Both the position numbers and the translations under genes were made by a program. Below the pieces are notes generated by a model that did no database searches, was not told the origin of the DNA, and saw only the letters and a program-made list of their open reading frames with translations. A DNA stretch of 64,000 nucleotides from Viridibacillus arenosi (GTDB taxonomy: Bacteria > Bacillota > Bacilli > Bacillales_A > Planococcaceae): assembly GCF_001955655.1 (NCBI RefSeq), contig NZ_MSPW01000004.1:124001-188000 (forward strand), read 5' to 3'. Shown one piece after another: positions 38,811-46,640 of the stretch; within the stretch, counting starts at the first letter, position 1, and each line of letters opens with the position of its first letter.

Positions 38811-39518
38811 ATGACAATTGACTTTCCTTTTATCTGGATTGCATTCAAAGAACTATTAAAAGCTGCCCCGTTAACTCTAATTCTTACATTTACACCTATT
38901 ATTATTGGTTTTTTTATCGGAATATCTGTTGCAATGATTAGAGCATATAATTTGAGGTTTTTAAGTCAAATAGCTAATGGTTATGTTTCTTTCTTTAGAG
39001 GAACTCCTGCAATTATGCATATTATGTTAATTTATTTTGGTGTACCGCTATTACTGGATATATTAATAAAATATTTACATTTACCTATACAATCTAACTC
39101 TATTCCTATTGTTTTGTTTGTCATAACCGCTTTATCTTTAACAGCGGGATCCTATTTATCTGAGATTATTCGATCAGGGATATCTAGTGTATCTCAGGGG
39201 CAAATAGAGGCAGCGTATGCAATAGGGATGAATACATTTCAAGTACTGAAAAGAATTATTTTACCTCAAGCATTAGCTCAGTCTATTCCTAATTTTACAA
39301 ACTTAATAATCGGCTTTTTACATACTACATCAATTGCTTTTCTAGTATCTCAAAAAGAAATTACAGGTGCTGCAAATATAATCGCTTCCAAAAATTTAAA
39401 GTTTTTGGAGGCTTTCATAGCAGCTGGTCTTTTATACTGGATTATTACAGCAATTATAGAATGGGTATCTTATGCCGTAGAGAAAAAGGCGAAATCCTAT
39501 AATAATAGTGCAATTTAA
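38811..39518 (+). CDS. tcyM: ABC transporter permease (TcyM type)
   Basis: The 235-residue membrane protein is of the same family as its neighbour, with FRGTPAIMHIMLIYFGVP (about 62) and the coupling loop EAAYAIGMNTFQVLKRIILPQA. AAGGGG precedes the ATG. Having two different permeases, one lipoprotein and one ATPase matches the B. subtilis TcyJKLMN layout. Confidence 0.93.
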   Translation: MTIDFPFIWIAFKELLKAAPLTLILTFTPIIIGFFIGISVAMIRAYNLRFLSQIANGYVSFFRGTPAIMHIMLIYFGVPLLLDILIKYLHLPIQSNSIPIVLFVITALSLTAGSYLSEIIRSGISSVSQGQIEAAYAIGMNTFQVLKRIILPQALAQSIPNFTNLIIGFLHTTSIAFLVSQKEITGAANIIASKNLKFLEAFIAAGLLYWIITAIIEWVSYAVEKKAKSYNNSAI

Positions 39519-39544
39519 ATGAAATTAGAAAGGGGTCAGGAATA

Positions 39545-40060
39545 ATGGGGAGTATTATTGCAATAGATGTCTTGTTAGAACAAGAAAAGGATGCAACACG
39601 TGAAGTTTTAGTGAAAAGCTATGAACAATATAAAGATAGTTATGAAAATGAGGAAGTTTGGAATACGTATATTGGGGAGATTAGAACTTCATTAGACAAC
39701 CCTAATTTGGACCGCGTTTTAGTAGCGAAAAGCAACGATAATATTTTAGGAACATTACAAATTTTTTCTTCATCTAAAGAAGCATATGGTTTGCCTGAGT
39801 TAGAAATCCATACTCCTGTTGTACGTTTGTTGGCAGTGCATCCTTCTGCTAGAGGGAAAGGTGTGGCAAAAGAACTGTTAAAAGTAAGTATAGAGTATGC
39901 TAAACAAAAAGGAGCTGAGTCTCTTTATTTGCATACCACAGATAAAATGTCAGATGCAATTAGATTGTATGAATGGCTTGGGTTTCAAAGAGATCAAACC
40001 AAAGAGTTTTATAAATTTAATACATTAGTGAAATGTTACAGATTTGATATAGCAGAGTAG
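39545..40060 (+). CDS. snaA: GNAT N-acetyltransferase (SnaA/YtmI type)
   Basis: The 171-residue cytoplasmic acetyltransferase has the acetyl-CoA loop ARGKGVAKELLK (about 101-112) after VVRLLAVHPS, and the late strand YEWLGFQRD. In B. subtilis the operon's GNAT (YtmI, SnaA) acetylates S-alkylcysteine before oxidation by the flavin enzymes. GGGG lies upstream of the ATG. Here it is late in the operon instead of first. The specific substrate is inferred from context. Confidence 0.88.
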   Translation: MGSIIAIDVLLEQEKDATREVLVKSYEQYKDSYENEEVWNTYIGEIRTSLDNPNLDRVLVAKSNDNILGTLQIFSSSKEAYGLPELEIHTPVVRLLAVHPSARGKGVAKELLKVSIEYAKQKGAESLYLHTTDKMSDAIRLYEWLGFQRDQTKEFYKFNTLVKCYRFDIAE

Positions 40061-40076
40061 GAAGGAGGTTCTTAAA

Positions 40077-40676
40077 ATGTCAGGTGATTTTTATTCTGCG
40101 ATAGAAGAAAGACGATCCATTTATGGTATTACGGATGAATTTGTGATTTCTGATGAACGTATTGAGGAGATTGTCCAATTAGCTGTGGCAAATACTCCAT
40201 CGGCTTTTAATTCTCAAACAGGTCGATTAGTTGTATTGCTTGGAAATAGCAATAAAGACTTTTGGCAAGTGATTTTTGAATCAATCAAAGAAGGATTAGC
40301 GGAAGAACACATAGAAAAAAACAAGAGAAAGTTTAATGCATTTGCAAGTGGCTATGGGACAGTATTGTTTTTTGAGGATTATGAAGTAGTTGCATCAATG
40401 CAGGAGAAGTTCCCATCATTTCATGAACAATTTACTGAATGGTCGCATCAATCATCAGGAATACTGCAATACTTAGTATGGACTTCATTGGAGTACGAAG
40501 GGTTTGGCGCTAGTTTGCAGCACTATATTCCAACGTTTTCATCTGAAATCTGTCAGCAGTGGGGAATTCAAAAAGGATGGAAACTGATAGCGCAATTACC
40601 ATTTGGAAAGCCAACTGTTGCGCCCAGGGAGAAAGAAATACAGTCGCTCGACCTGCGAATTATTATTGTAAAATAA
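40077..40676 (+). CDS. Nitroreductase-family flavoprotein
   Basis: The 199-residue protein starts with the family pattern FYSAIEERRSIYGI, followed by TPSAFNSQTGRLVVL (FMN binding) and a C-terminal GFGASLQHY...WKLIAQLPFGKP, which matches the nitroreductase fold. AAGGAGG precedes the ATG, 16 bp after the acetyltransferase gene. It may supply reduced flavin or reduce an intermediate of the sulfur pathway. I do not recall it in the B. subtilis operon, so it may be an addition here. Confidence 0.88.
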   Translation: MSGDFYSAIEERRSIYGITDEFVISDERIEEIVQLAVANTPSAFNSQTGRLVVLLGNSNKDFWQVIFESIKEGLAEEHIEKNKRKFNAFASGYGTVLFFEDYEVVASMQEKFPSFHEQFTEWSHQSSGILQYLVWTSLEYEGFGASLQHYIPTFSSEICQQWGIQKGWKLIAQLPFGKPTVAPREKEIQSLDLRIIIVK

Positions 40677-40787
40677 CTTATAAAATAAGAAATTCTTCGT
40701 CATACTCTTGACCGAACCCTTTCGTTAAAAATAAACATATGATAGAGATATCATAATAAAAGGAATTGAAAAATAGGAGTGAATAAT

Positions 40788-41288
40788 ATGTCAGAGCAAC
40801 AGCAAGCGTTTCGTAAAGCTTTAGGTAACTACCCTACAGGCGTTACAGTGGTAACAACATTCAATGGAAATCATGAACCTCTTGGATTAACGGTGAATTC
40901 TTTTGCATCTGTTTCTCTAGATCCGTTACTCATTTTATGGTCGATCGATAAAAAATCAAAATCATATAATGAATTTATGAAAACGAAAAAATTTGCCGTA
41001 AATATTTTAGCAAATGATCAACAAGAACTGTGTAACCTATTTTCAAGTAAAATTGAAGATCGTTTTAGTCAATGTAAATGGCAAGAGTCTGTACAAAGAT
41101 TACCTATTTTGAATGATACATTATCAGTGCTAGAGTGTGAAACAGTCCAACAAGTTGATGCAGGTGATCATACTGTTTTAATCGGGCACGTCATTAATAT
41201 TGAAAATACAGAAAAAGAGCCATTACTCTATCATCGACGTAATGTAGGGCCAATTCCTAAAGAGTTTTATAAAATAGAAGCAAAGTAA
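40788..41288 (+). CDS. Flavin reductase family protein (FMN reductase)
   Basis: The 166-residue protein of the DIM6/NtaB/HpaC flavin reductase group shows FRKALGNYPTGVTVVTTF at the N-terminus, the flavin-binding TVNSFASVSLDPLLILWSI segment and DHTVLIGHVINIE. AGGAG lies before the ATG at 40788. It ends the sulfur operon, just before a terminator. It is the natural source of reduced FMN for the CmoJ- and CmoO-type monooxygenases. A 110-bp gap upstream leaves room for its own promoter. Confidence 0.92.
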   Translation: MSEQQQAFRKALGNYPTGVTVVTTFNGNHEPLGLTVNSFASVSLDPLLILWSIDKKSKSYNEFMKTKKFAVNILANDQQELCNLFSSKIEDRFSQCKWQESVQRLPILNDTLSVLECETVQQVDAGDHTVLIGHVINIENTEKEPLLYHRRNVGPIPKEFYKIEAK

Positions 41289-41293
41289 AGGGG

Positions 41294-41337
41294 AAACTGT
41301 GAATTCCTAAAGTGTTAGGGGATTTACAGTTTTTCAG
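41294..41337 (+). terminator. Terminator of the sulfur operon
   Basis: AAACTGTGAATTCCTAA pairs with TTAGGGGATTTACAGTTT with small mismatches and is followed by a T-run, starting 5 bases after the stop codon. Confidence 0.82.
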
Positions 41338-41394
41338 TTTTTTTATGAAATCGGGGTAAAATAAAAAAGCTCTTCGCCTTTTTATTTCCAAGGC

Positions 41395-42024
41395 TTAGGC
41401 TTTATTGATAATTTCATGGGTTAATGAGTAAATATCGATTTGCGTTTCTTCAGCAATAACGTCTGCTAACATAACTTCTTTGAAGTATGCAACACTTGTT
41501 GGCAGTGGGATACGCAACAACTTTTCTAAAGCCGTTTGATACATATAAACAAATTCTAAATCAGTATTCCCTCGTTTTAGCTCTGCAAATGCTTCGTAGA
41601 ATTGGTCGAGTTTGTCTGCGAATTCAAGTAAACGACCTTCTGTTGTGGCATCTTTACCTTCCTTCATACGGTCAAAGAAGATGGCTTGGAACTCATCTGG
41701 AATTTCTGAGACGATGAATTTTTCCATCATTTTCTCTTCCACATGCGCCAGCATTTGTTTGAGCTCAGGTGATGCATGTTTAACTGGTGTTTTAATATCA
41801 CCAATGAAAACTTCTGCGAAATCATGGTTGATCGTTTTTTCATATAAAGATTTCCAGTTGATCGTTGCGCCATTCATTTCCTCTAAGGTGCCGAAGAACA
41901 TAGCGTATTGTGATACTTTCCAAGAGTGAGCTGCTACATTATGCTCCTCGAATTTGAAGCGTCCGGGACAGCGAATAATTCGCTCTAAGTCGTTTAAGCT
42001 TGTAAAAAATTTATGAATACCTAT
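41395..42024 (-). CDS. HD-domain hydrolase (YfbR-like) with apparent ATA start
   Basis: Reading back from the stop, the frame stays open through an N-terminal part beginning GIHKFFTSLNDLERIIRCPG and EEHNVAAHSW to position 42024, giving 209 residues. The first downstream ATG (41901) would remove the His of HNVAAHSW needed for the metal site with NHDFAEVF. The only codon at the expected place is ATA, 6 bases after a strong AGGAGAGG (42031-42038). ATA is therefore taken as the start, or a point mutation has hit ATG. The family includes 5'-deoxynucleotidases. It is a single gene converging on the sulfur operon. Confidence 0.8.
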   Translation of the reverse strand: MGIHKFFTSLNDLERIIRCPGRFKFEEHNVAAHSWKVSQYAMFFGTLEEMNGATINWKSLYEKTINHDFAEVFIGDIKTPVKHASPELKQMLAHVEEKMMEKFIVSEIPDEFQAIFFDRMKEGKDATTEGRLLEFADKLDQFYEAFAELKRGNTDLEFVYMYQTALEKLLRIPLPTSVAYFKEVMLADVIAEETQIDIYSLTHEIINKA

Positions 42025-42344
42025 AAAAATCCTCTCCTCTATCTTAAGTATATGCTAAAGTGCAACCTTTTATGTGATGGTTTCACCTATATCTGCATTG
42101 TACTACAGAAATTTAAAAAACCAGTCCAATTTACGATTTTTTAATAAGTAATTTACATTAGATTAACACTAGTTTAAGTGTATATGATTAAACCATGGAA
42201 ATGCTACTTTTTTGCTTATGACTGTGGAATAAAACAACATAGTTTTTTGTTCATAATTCAGACATTGCACTCTATTACCTTTTCAATTATCGTGAATATA
42301 GAAGGAATATCGAAAAGTAAATACCATTTAAAGGATTCGATCAA
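42025..42344. other. Intergenic region between divergent genes
   Basis: No gene or known RNA was seen in these 320 bases. The region holds the ribosome binding site of the HD gene at its left end and should contain two divergent promoters. A small inverted repeat TTAACACTAGTTTAAGTGT (about 42163-42181) is the only structure noted. Confidence 0.4.
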
Positions 42345-42782
42345 ATGATATATTCAATAATCGTTTTTATACATGTTATTAGTGCCATTTTGTCGATTGG
42401 GCCATTTTTTGTATTGTTACCGATGCTGAAGAAGATGCGAACGACGGATAATCACCATGCATTGGAAGCATATGTGGGGACATTTTCAACTGCCATTCGT
42501 ATTGTGAAGCATGCGGGCCATGTTCTCGTCACTACTGGATTGCTTGCTATGTGGCTAGGTGGTTGGAACATGCTGACGTCATGGATTGTTATGACATTTG
42601 CTGTAATGATTAGCTCAATCGTCTTTTTGGCAAGTGCCTTTAAGCCAACTATTCGTACATTTAATACACCAGAATTCGATCAGCAGCAGTTTATCAATAA
42701 ATTAGTGAAATCTGTTTGGATTTATATTGTACTGTTGTTAATTATGCTATGGTTTATGGTTGCAAAGCCGATATTATGGTAA
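42345..42782 (+). CDS. Small integral membrane protein (DUF2269-like)
   Basis: The 145-residue protein has four predicted helices: IIVFIHVISAILSIGPFFVLL, a helix after HAGHVLVTTGLL, WIVMTFAVMISSIVFLA and WIYIVLLLIMLWFMVA. The His in the first helix and the HAGH in the second resemble haem-ligand-like positions in DUF2269/CopD-type proteins. AAAGGA lies before the ATG. No function is claimed. It is a single-gene unit with a terminator. Confidence 0.75.
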   Translation: MIYSIIVFIHVISAILSIGPFFVLLPMLKKMRTTDNHHALEAYVGTFSTAIRIVKHAGHVLVTTGLLAMWLGGWNMLTSWIVMTFAVMISSIVFLASAFKPTIRTFNTPEFDQQQFINKLVKSVWIYIVLLLIMLWFMVAKPILW

Positions 42783-42792
42783 TAAAAATATG

Positions 42793-42838
42793 AAAGCTAT
42801 CTATTCATCAAATTTGATGAGTAGATAGCTTTTTTATT
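42793..42838 (+). terminator. Terminator after the membrane protein gene
   Basis: AAAGCTATCTATTCATCA pairs with TGATGAGTAGATAGCTTT with one bulge and is followed by TTTTTATTTT. Confidence 0.92.
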
Positions 42839-43007
42839 TTTTAGAATTTCCTTCTACACCTACAATTATAATAGAAGGAAATCATGGGTTGAGACAATGT
42901 GTTTATTATTAGCAGAGGAAAACTACTGGATTTCTCTTATTCAGGTGTGTTTATGACGATGATAACAATGATCTACATTTTAAATGCTACGATTGGTTTT
43001 AGTTCCG

Positions 43008-43148
43008 ATGAATGGGGCATATATAGGATCTATAGTCATTGTTTTGGGAATTATTTCTATCTTCTTTCTTGCTGCAGCCAAACAAAGGAATGAAAATTTG
43101 ATCTTATTGGACAAAGATGAATCAGGTTATAAAAAGGACCATATTTAA
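43008..43148 (+). CDS. Short single-helix membrane protein
   Basis: The 46-codon ORF has one clear helix (YIGSIVIVLGIISIFFLAAA) and a charged tail (KQRNENLILLDKDESG). Its stop codon overlaps the start of the next small gene (TAATG), which supports it. There is no good ribosome binding site before the ATG at 43008 or the in-frame ATG at 42984. An overlapping frame from 42899 has better-placed starts, so a frameshift or a different start is possible. Resembles YtzI-type small proteins in layout. Confidence 0.5.
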   Translation: MNGAYIGSIVIVLGIISIFFLAAAKQRNENLILLDKDESGYKKDHI

Positions 43149-43291
43149 TGGGATGTTGCAATCCTGATTATCGCAAAATCGTAGATGAAGAAGAGCAAAG
43201 AGTCTTAAAGGGAAATGAAAATACTACTAGGTTATTCAAATTGATTGTTATCATAATCATTTTTTGCGCTACATGGGTAATAGTAAATTAA
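43148..43291 (+). CDS. Small conserved membrane protein starting MGCCNP
   Basis: The 47-residue protein starts MGCCNPDYRKIVDEEEQRVL and ends in one helix (LIVIIIIFCATWVIV). The MGCCxPxYR start is a pattern I recall from other Bacillales small proteins. AAAGGA lies 9 bases before the ATG, and the start overlaps the preceding stop codon. The adjacent Cys pair could be lipidated or bind metal. Function is unknown. Confidence 0.68.
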   Translation: MGCCNPDYRKIVDEEEQRVLKGNENTTRLFKLIVIIIIFCATWVIVN

Positions 43292-43296
43292 ATTAA

Positions 43297-43334
43297 AAAA
43301 ACCATTTCATCGATTAGATGAAATGGCTTTTTTG
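43297..43334 (+). terminator. Terminator after the small-protein pair
   Basis: CCATTTCATC and GATGAAATGG form a 10-bp stem with loop GATTA, followed by CTTTTTTG. It begins just after the stop codon at 43291, which supports the MGCC gene. Confidence 0.92.
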
Positions 43335-43492
43335 CTTTTAAGTTAAAGTGAATTCGCTCTGTAATCTAATTATTATTCTAATAAACATTAAAATTTTCTC
43401 TTTAAAGCAGAAAAGTTGTTAAAAAGAAAAGGTTTAAGAAGCAGGGTGTCGAATTGTATAGTAGATGGATTATTTTGCAATAAGGGGGATGA

Positions 43493-43978
43493 ATGTGCAT
43501 GAATAAGGTAGAAAAAATAGCTATTCAGGATGAATATCCGGATGAATTTGCTTGGTGCTACGGTTGTGGAAGATTGAACACTGAAGGTCATCATATTCGC
43601 ACGGTTTGGGAAGGCGAAGAAACCGTTACTTTTTATGAATCAGGAGATAAATTCACTGCTATACCAGGATTCGTATATGGTGGCTTTTTAGCTTCACTTG
43701 TTGATTGTCATGGTACCGGATCAGCAGCATTGGCACTCCATAGAAAAAATGGCCATGAGCCAGGTGATAGTGTGGAACCGCCAAGATTCGTTACCGCGTC
43801 ATTACATGTGGATTACCTGAAACCGACGCCACAAGGGGTACAGCTAAAAGCTGTTGGCAAGGTAGAAGAAATTCACCCAAAGAAATTCAAAGTTCACGTG
43901 AAATTATATGCTGGGGATGAGCATGTAGTTAATGGAGAGGTAGTAGCTGCTTATATGCCAGCTAGTTTTGTTAAATAA
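43493..43978 (+). CDS. PaaI-family hotdog thioesterase
   Basis: The 161-residue hotdog-fold protein shows CYGCGRLNTEGHHI near the start, then the family helix GFVYGGFLASLVDCHGTGSAAL (with the catalytic-region Asp) and SLHVDYLKPTP. It hydrolyses acyl-CoA thioesters; the substrate is unknown. AAGGGGG lies upstream. ATG at 43493 and ATG at 43499 are both possible starts. It is monocistronic. Confidence 0.88.
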   Translation: MCMNKVEKIAIQDEYPDEFAWCYGCGRLNTEGHHIRTVWEGEETVTFYESGDKFTAIPGFVYGGFLASLVDCHGTGSAALALHRKNGHEPGDSVEPPRFVTASLHVDYLKPTPQGVQLKAVGKVEEIHPKKFKVHVKLYAGDEHVVNGEVVAAYMPASFVK

Positions 43979-44101
43979 CAATTTTATTTAGTCATCAGAG
44001 TTAGTTTTCAACACTAAATTTCAATAGTGCAAATACGAAAACTTAATAATAGAAGTAATTCAAGAACCACAAAAGAAAATACATTAAAAGGAGTGAGAAA
44101 A

Positions 44102-44473
44102 ATGTTTGACGCTCAAGCTTTTGGAATGAAGTTGAAGGAACTACGAGAGTTAAATGATTATTCAATGTTGTCATTAGGCAGAAAAATTGGCACGTCCGCA
44201 AGCCGTATTAAAAGTTGGGAGATGGGAGAAAGTGTTCCATCCGCAAGCTGGATTGTAAAGTTAAGCGGGGTGCTACAAGTGTCGGCCGATGAATTACTAT
44301 TGAATGTAATGGACGAATCAGCTGAGCAAAAAGAAGATAAAGACAAATTTAAAAAACGTAAAGTATTACTTAGAGATATTCATTTATTATTGCCTGAACT
44401 TAACAAACAGGACTTATTAGAACTTTATACTTTGGCTGAATTAAAGGCGATGCAAAAAGAGGTTACTTCTTAA
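44102..44473 (+). CDS. XRE-family helix-turn-helix regulator
   Basis: The 123-residue protein has an N-terminal Cro/CI-type HTH (about 8-65: LKELRELNDYSMLSLGRKIG, SASRIKSWEMGESVPS) and a C-terminal Lys/Glu-rich coiled segment that may dimerise. AAGGAG lies 8 bases before the ATG at 44102; upstream in-frame starts have none. It stands alone between the thioesterase gene and the LysM-3D gene. Target genes are unknown. Confidence 0.88.
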   Translation: MFDAQAFGMKLKELRELNDYSMLSLGRKIGTSASRIKSWEMGESVPSASWIVKLSGVLQVSADELLLNVMDESAEQKEDKDKFKKRKVLLRDIHLLLPELNKQDLLELYTLAELKAMQKEVTS

Positions 44474-44518
44474 ATTCATTAAATGTTTGTGATCAAGCAT
44501 GGTCAGATTAAATTTACT

Positions 44519-44556
44519 TAACACCTTCCTAAATGATAAAGGAAGGTGTTTTTTTG
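44519..44556 (+). terminator. Terminator after the XRE gene
   Basis: AACACCTTCC and GGAAGGTGTT form a 10-bp stem followed by seven T in total. Confidence 0.93.
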
Positions 44557-45029
44557 TTAAGAAAATATATGCTTTAAAATAAAATTTTGTTTTTAAAGTA
44601 TATATTAGTTGAATGTTTTACCAGAAAGTAAATTGAAAAACATTCTTTTACTGTTTATTTCTTCTAAAAATGTGTATGGACATTTGTAATATTTGAACGC
44701 TCAAACCTCTATTTTCACCCTCAAATTTAGTGAAATAACCTCTTTTTGCAAGGAAATAAAAAAAAATGGAGACAATTTCTTTATGTTCTTTGAGCATGAA
44801 GCGCTTCAGAAATGAGTGATTGGAGTTATATTCCAATTCCTGTGATAGTAGTCATGACAACCTTTTTGAACACTTTGAAAAAAATTTTTACAGAAAAATG
44901 TATAAAATGACAGAATATTGCCAACTATTGTAACAGGATTGATACCCCCCCTACATCGTTTAGAAATATTCATGCAATGTGGGGATGTTAGAGTTATCCG
45001 TGTTAGTGAAAAGGAGGTCGTTTTTAACG
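44557..45029 (+). other. Long leader/intergenic region before the LysM-3D gene
   Basis: No gene is supported in these 470 bases. Just before the gene, CCCC-T-ACAT (44948-44956) can pair with ATGTGGGG (44977-44984) around a 20-nt loop, and AAGGAGG lies at 45012-45018. The region does not show the c-di-AMP riboswitch core. WalR-type half-sites (TGTAAC at 44932, TGTAAT at 44686) occur, but not in the paired 5-bp spacing. Confidence 0.4.
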
Positions 45030-45824
45030 ATGAGAAAACAATTGATTGCACTAGCAGCAGGTTTTTTAATATTAGGATCTGCAACAATGACAGCGCAAGC
45101 TGCATCTGTTAGTTATACTGTTGAAAAAGGTGATACACTTTGGGCTATTGCACAGGCCAACAACATTTCAGTCGAAGACTTGCAAGCATCTAACCTGCTA
45201 GATTCTTCTTTAATCTTCCCAGCGCAACAACTAGAATTAGAATCTAAATCTGATAAAAAATCAGATGACACATATACTATTAAAAAAGGTGATACACTTA
45301 CAAAAATCGCCGAAGAAAATGAGGTTACTATAGCGGATTTGATGAGTTGGAATAATTTATCAAGCGATTTAATCTTTGCAGGAGATACACTCGCATTATC
45401 GGCTAAGGCAACTTCAAATATTACAAAAGTTCAACAAACGCCTGCTCAAACACAAGAAGCACCACAAGCAAAACAAACAAAACAAGCTCAATCAACATCT
45501 ACACAATCAGCAACAGCAACACCTCCTCAAGGTGGTAAAACAATGACTGTACGTGCGACTGCGTACACTGCATATTGTACTGGTTGTTCAGGTGTAACAG
45601 CTACTGGTTATGATTTACGTGCAAATCCAGGAGCAAAAGTTATTGCAGTTGACCCTTCTGTTATCCCATTAGGTTCAAGAGTGTGGGTTGAAGGTTATGG
45701 GGAGGCAATCGCTTCTGATACGGGTGGCGCTATTAAAGGAAACCGTATTGATGTATTCATCCCAGATAACAACAAGGTTTATCAGTGGGGCGTACGTAAT
45801 GTCACAATCAAAGTTTTAAACTAA
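45030..45824 (+). CDS. Secreted LysM-3D cell-wall protein (YocH type)
   Basis: The 264-residue secreted protein has a signal peptide (MRKQLIALAAG...AQA-AS), two LysM domains (about 26-70 and 78-122, each with KGDTL), a Gln/Thr-rich linker and a C-terminal 3D domain. The catalytic Asp residues are in AVDPSVIPLG, ASDTGGAIKG and RIDVFIPD. Such proteins bind and cleave peptidoglycan, like YocH or stationary-phase muralytic enzymes. The start at 45030 has AAGGAGG at long spacing (11-12 bases). It is a single gene with a terminator. Confidence 0.93.
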   Translation: MRKQLIALAAGFLILGSATMTAQAASVSYTVEKGDTLWAIAQANNISVEDLQASNLLDSSLIFPAQQLELESKSDKKSDDTYTIKKGDTLTKIAEENEVTIADLMSWNNLSSDLIFAGDTLALSAKATSNITKVQQTPAQTQEAPQAKQTKQAQSTSTQSATATPPQGGKTMTVRATAYTAYCTGCSGVTATGYDLRANPGAKVIAVDPSVIPLGSRVWVEGYGEAIASDTGGAIKGNRIDVFIPDNNKVYQWGVRNVTIKVLN

Positions 45825-45843
45825 ACTGATAAGCTATATAAAA

Positions 45844-45890
45844 TGTACCTCTCATGTCGAAAAAATTTCGTTGTGAGAGGTACTTTTTTA
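45844..45890 (+). terminator. Terminator after the LysM-3D gene
   Basis: GTACCTCTCA and TGAGAGGTAC form a 10-bp stem with inner GAAA/TTTC pairing, followed by TTTTTTA. Confidence 0.93.
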
Positions 45891-45980
45891 TTCGCTTTTC
45901 TTGAAAAAGAGAGTCATTAGCATTCCTCATACATAATTTTCAACATTTTAGCCATCCTTTTATAAAAGGAGTGGTATTCA

Positions 45981-46535
45981 ATGAGAGTAAAAAAATCGCA
46001 ATGGATGTTACTAAGTATGACATTATTGCTTGGTGCTTGTTCGTCTAATAAAGAAGTTTATAAGGAAGTAACCGCAATTCCAGCTGAATCTGCACATGCA
46101 ATGTTCGTTAATAGTGAAGGTAAATCTATTGGTGAAGCAGTTTTAACTGAAACAGAAGAAGGTGTTAACATCGGAATTGCTTTACAAGGGTTAGAACCTG
46201 GTGAGAAAGCGATTCATATTCATGCAGTCGGAAAATGTGAAGCGCCTACATTCGAGTCGGCAGGTATGCACTTTAATCCAACAGATAAGCAACATGGATA
46301 TCTAAATCCAAAAGGGTACCATTTAGGTGATTTACCAAATTTACAAATAGATAAAGATGGTACAGTTGATTTAGAATTTTCGACTAAAGCATTTACTTTA
46401 AAACAAGGAGATAGTCGTTCTATTTTAGATGGAGATGGTAGTGCTTTTGTTATACATGAATCATCAGACGATTATAAAACAGATCCATCAGGGAATTCTG
46501 GTAAGCGAATAGCGTGCGGGGTTATCAAAAAATAG
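45981..46535 (+). CDS. sodC: Cu/Zn superoxide dismutase-like lipoprotein
   Basis: The 184-residue lipoprotein has Cys in LLLGACSSN. The SOD fold has HIHAVGKC (two Cu His), AGMHFNP (bridging His), the Zn ligands in KQHGYLN and GYHLGD, and a fourth Cu His in [10 protein letters not shown]. The disulfide Cys pair is in GKCEAP and RIACGV. The full ligand set suggests an active enzyme, unlike B. subtilis YojM, which lacks Cu ligands. It acts outside the membrane. AAAGGAG precedes the ATG. Confidence 0.92.
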   Translation: MRVKKSQWMLLSMTLLLGACSSNKEVYKEVTAIPAESAHAMFVNSEGKSIGEAVLTETEEGVNIGIALQGLEPGEKAIHIHAVGKCEAPTFESAGMHFNPTDKQHGYLNPKGYHLGDLPNLQIDKDGTVDLEFSTKAFTLKQGDSRSILDGDGSAFVIHESSDDYKTDPSGNSGKRIACGVIKK

Positions 46536-46640
46536 TCGATTTGTGAAAAAAATAAGAATTTAAGCAACGAATTCAGCATTTTTTGCGTTACAACTGTATA
46601 GTAGTAGTATAAGAAGTTGACGTAAAATGGGTGGTTGCGA

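Noticed and set aside
41395-41901. HD hydrolase starting at the ATG at 41901
   Set aside because: That start has no ribosome binding site and drops a conserved metal-binding His; the frame and the Shine-Dalgarno support 42024.
44557-45029. c-di-AMP (ydaO) riboswitch before the LysM-3D gene
   Set aside because: Such riboswitches often precede wall hydrolase genes, but the conserved core could not be found here.
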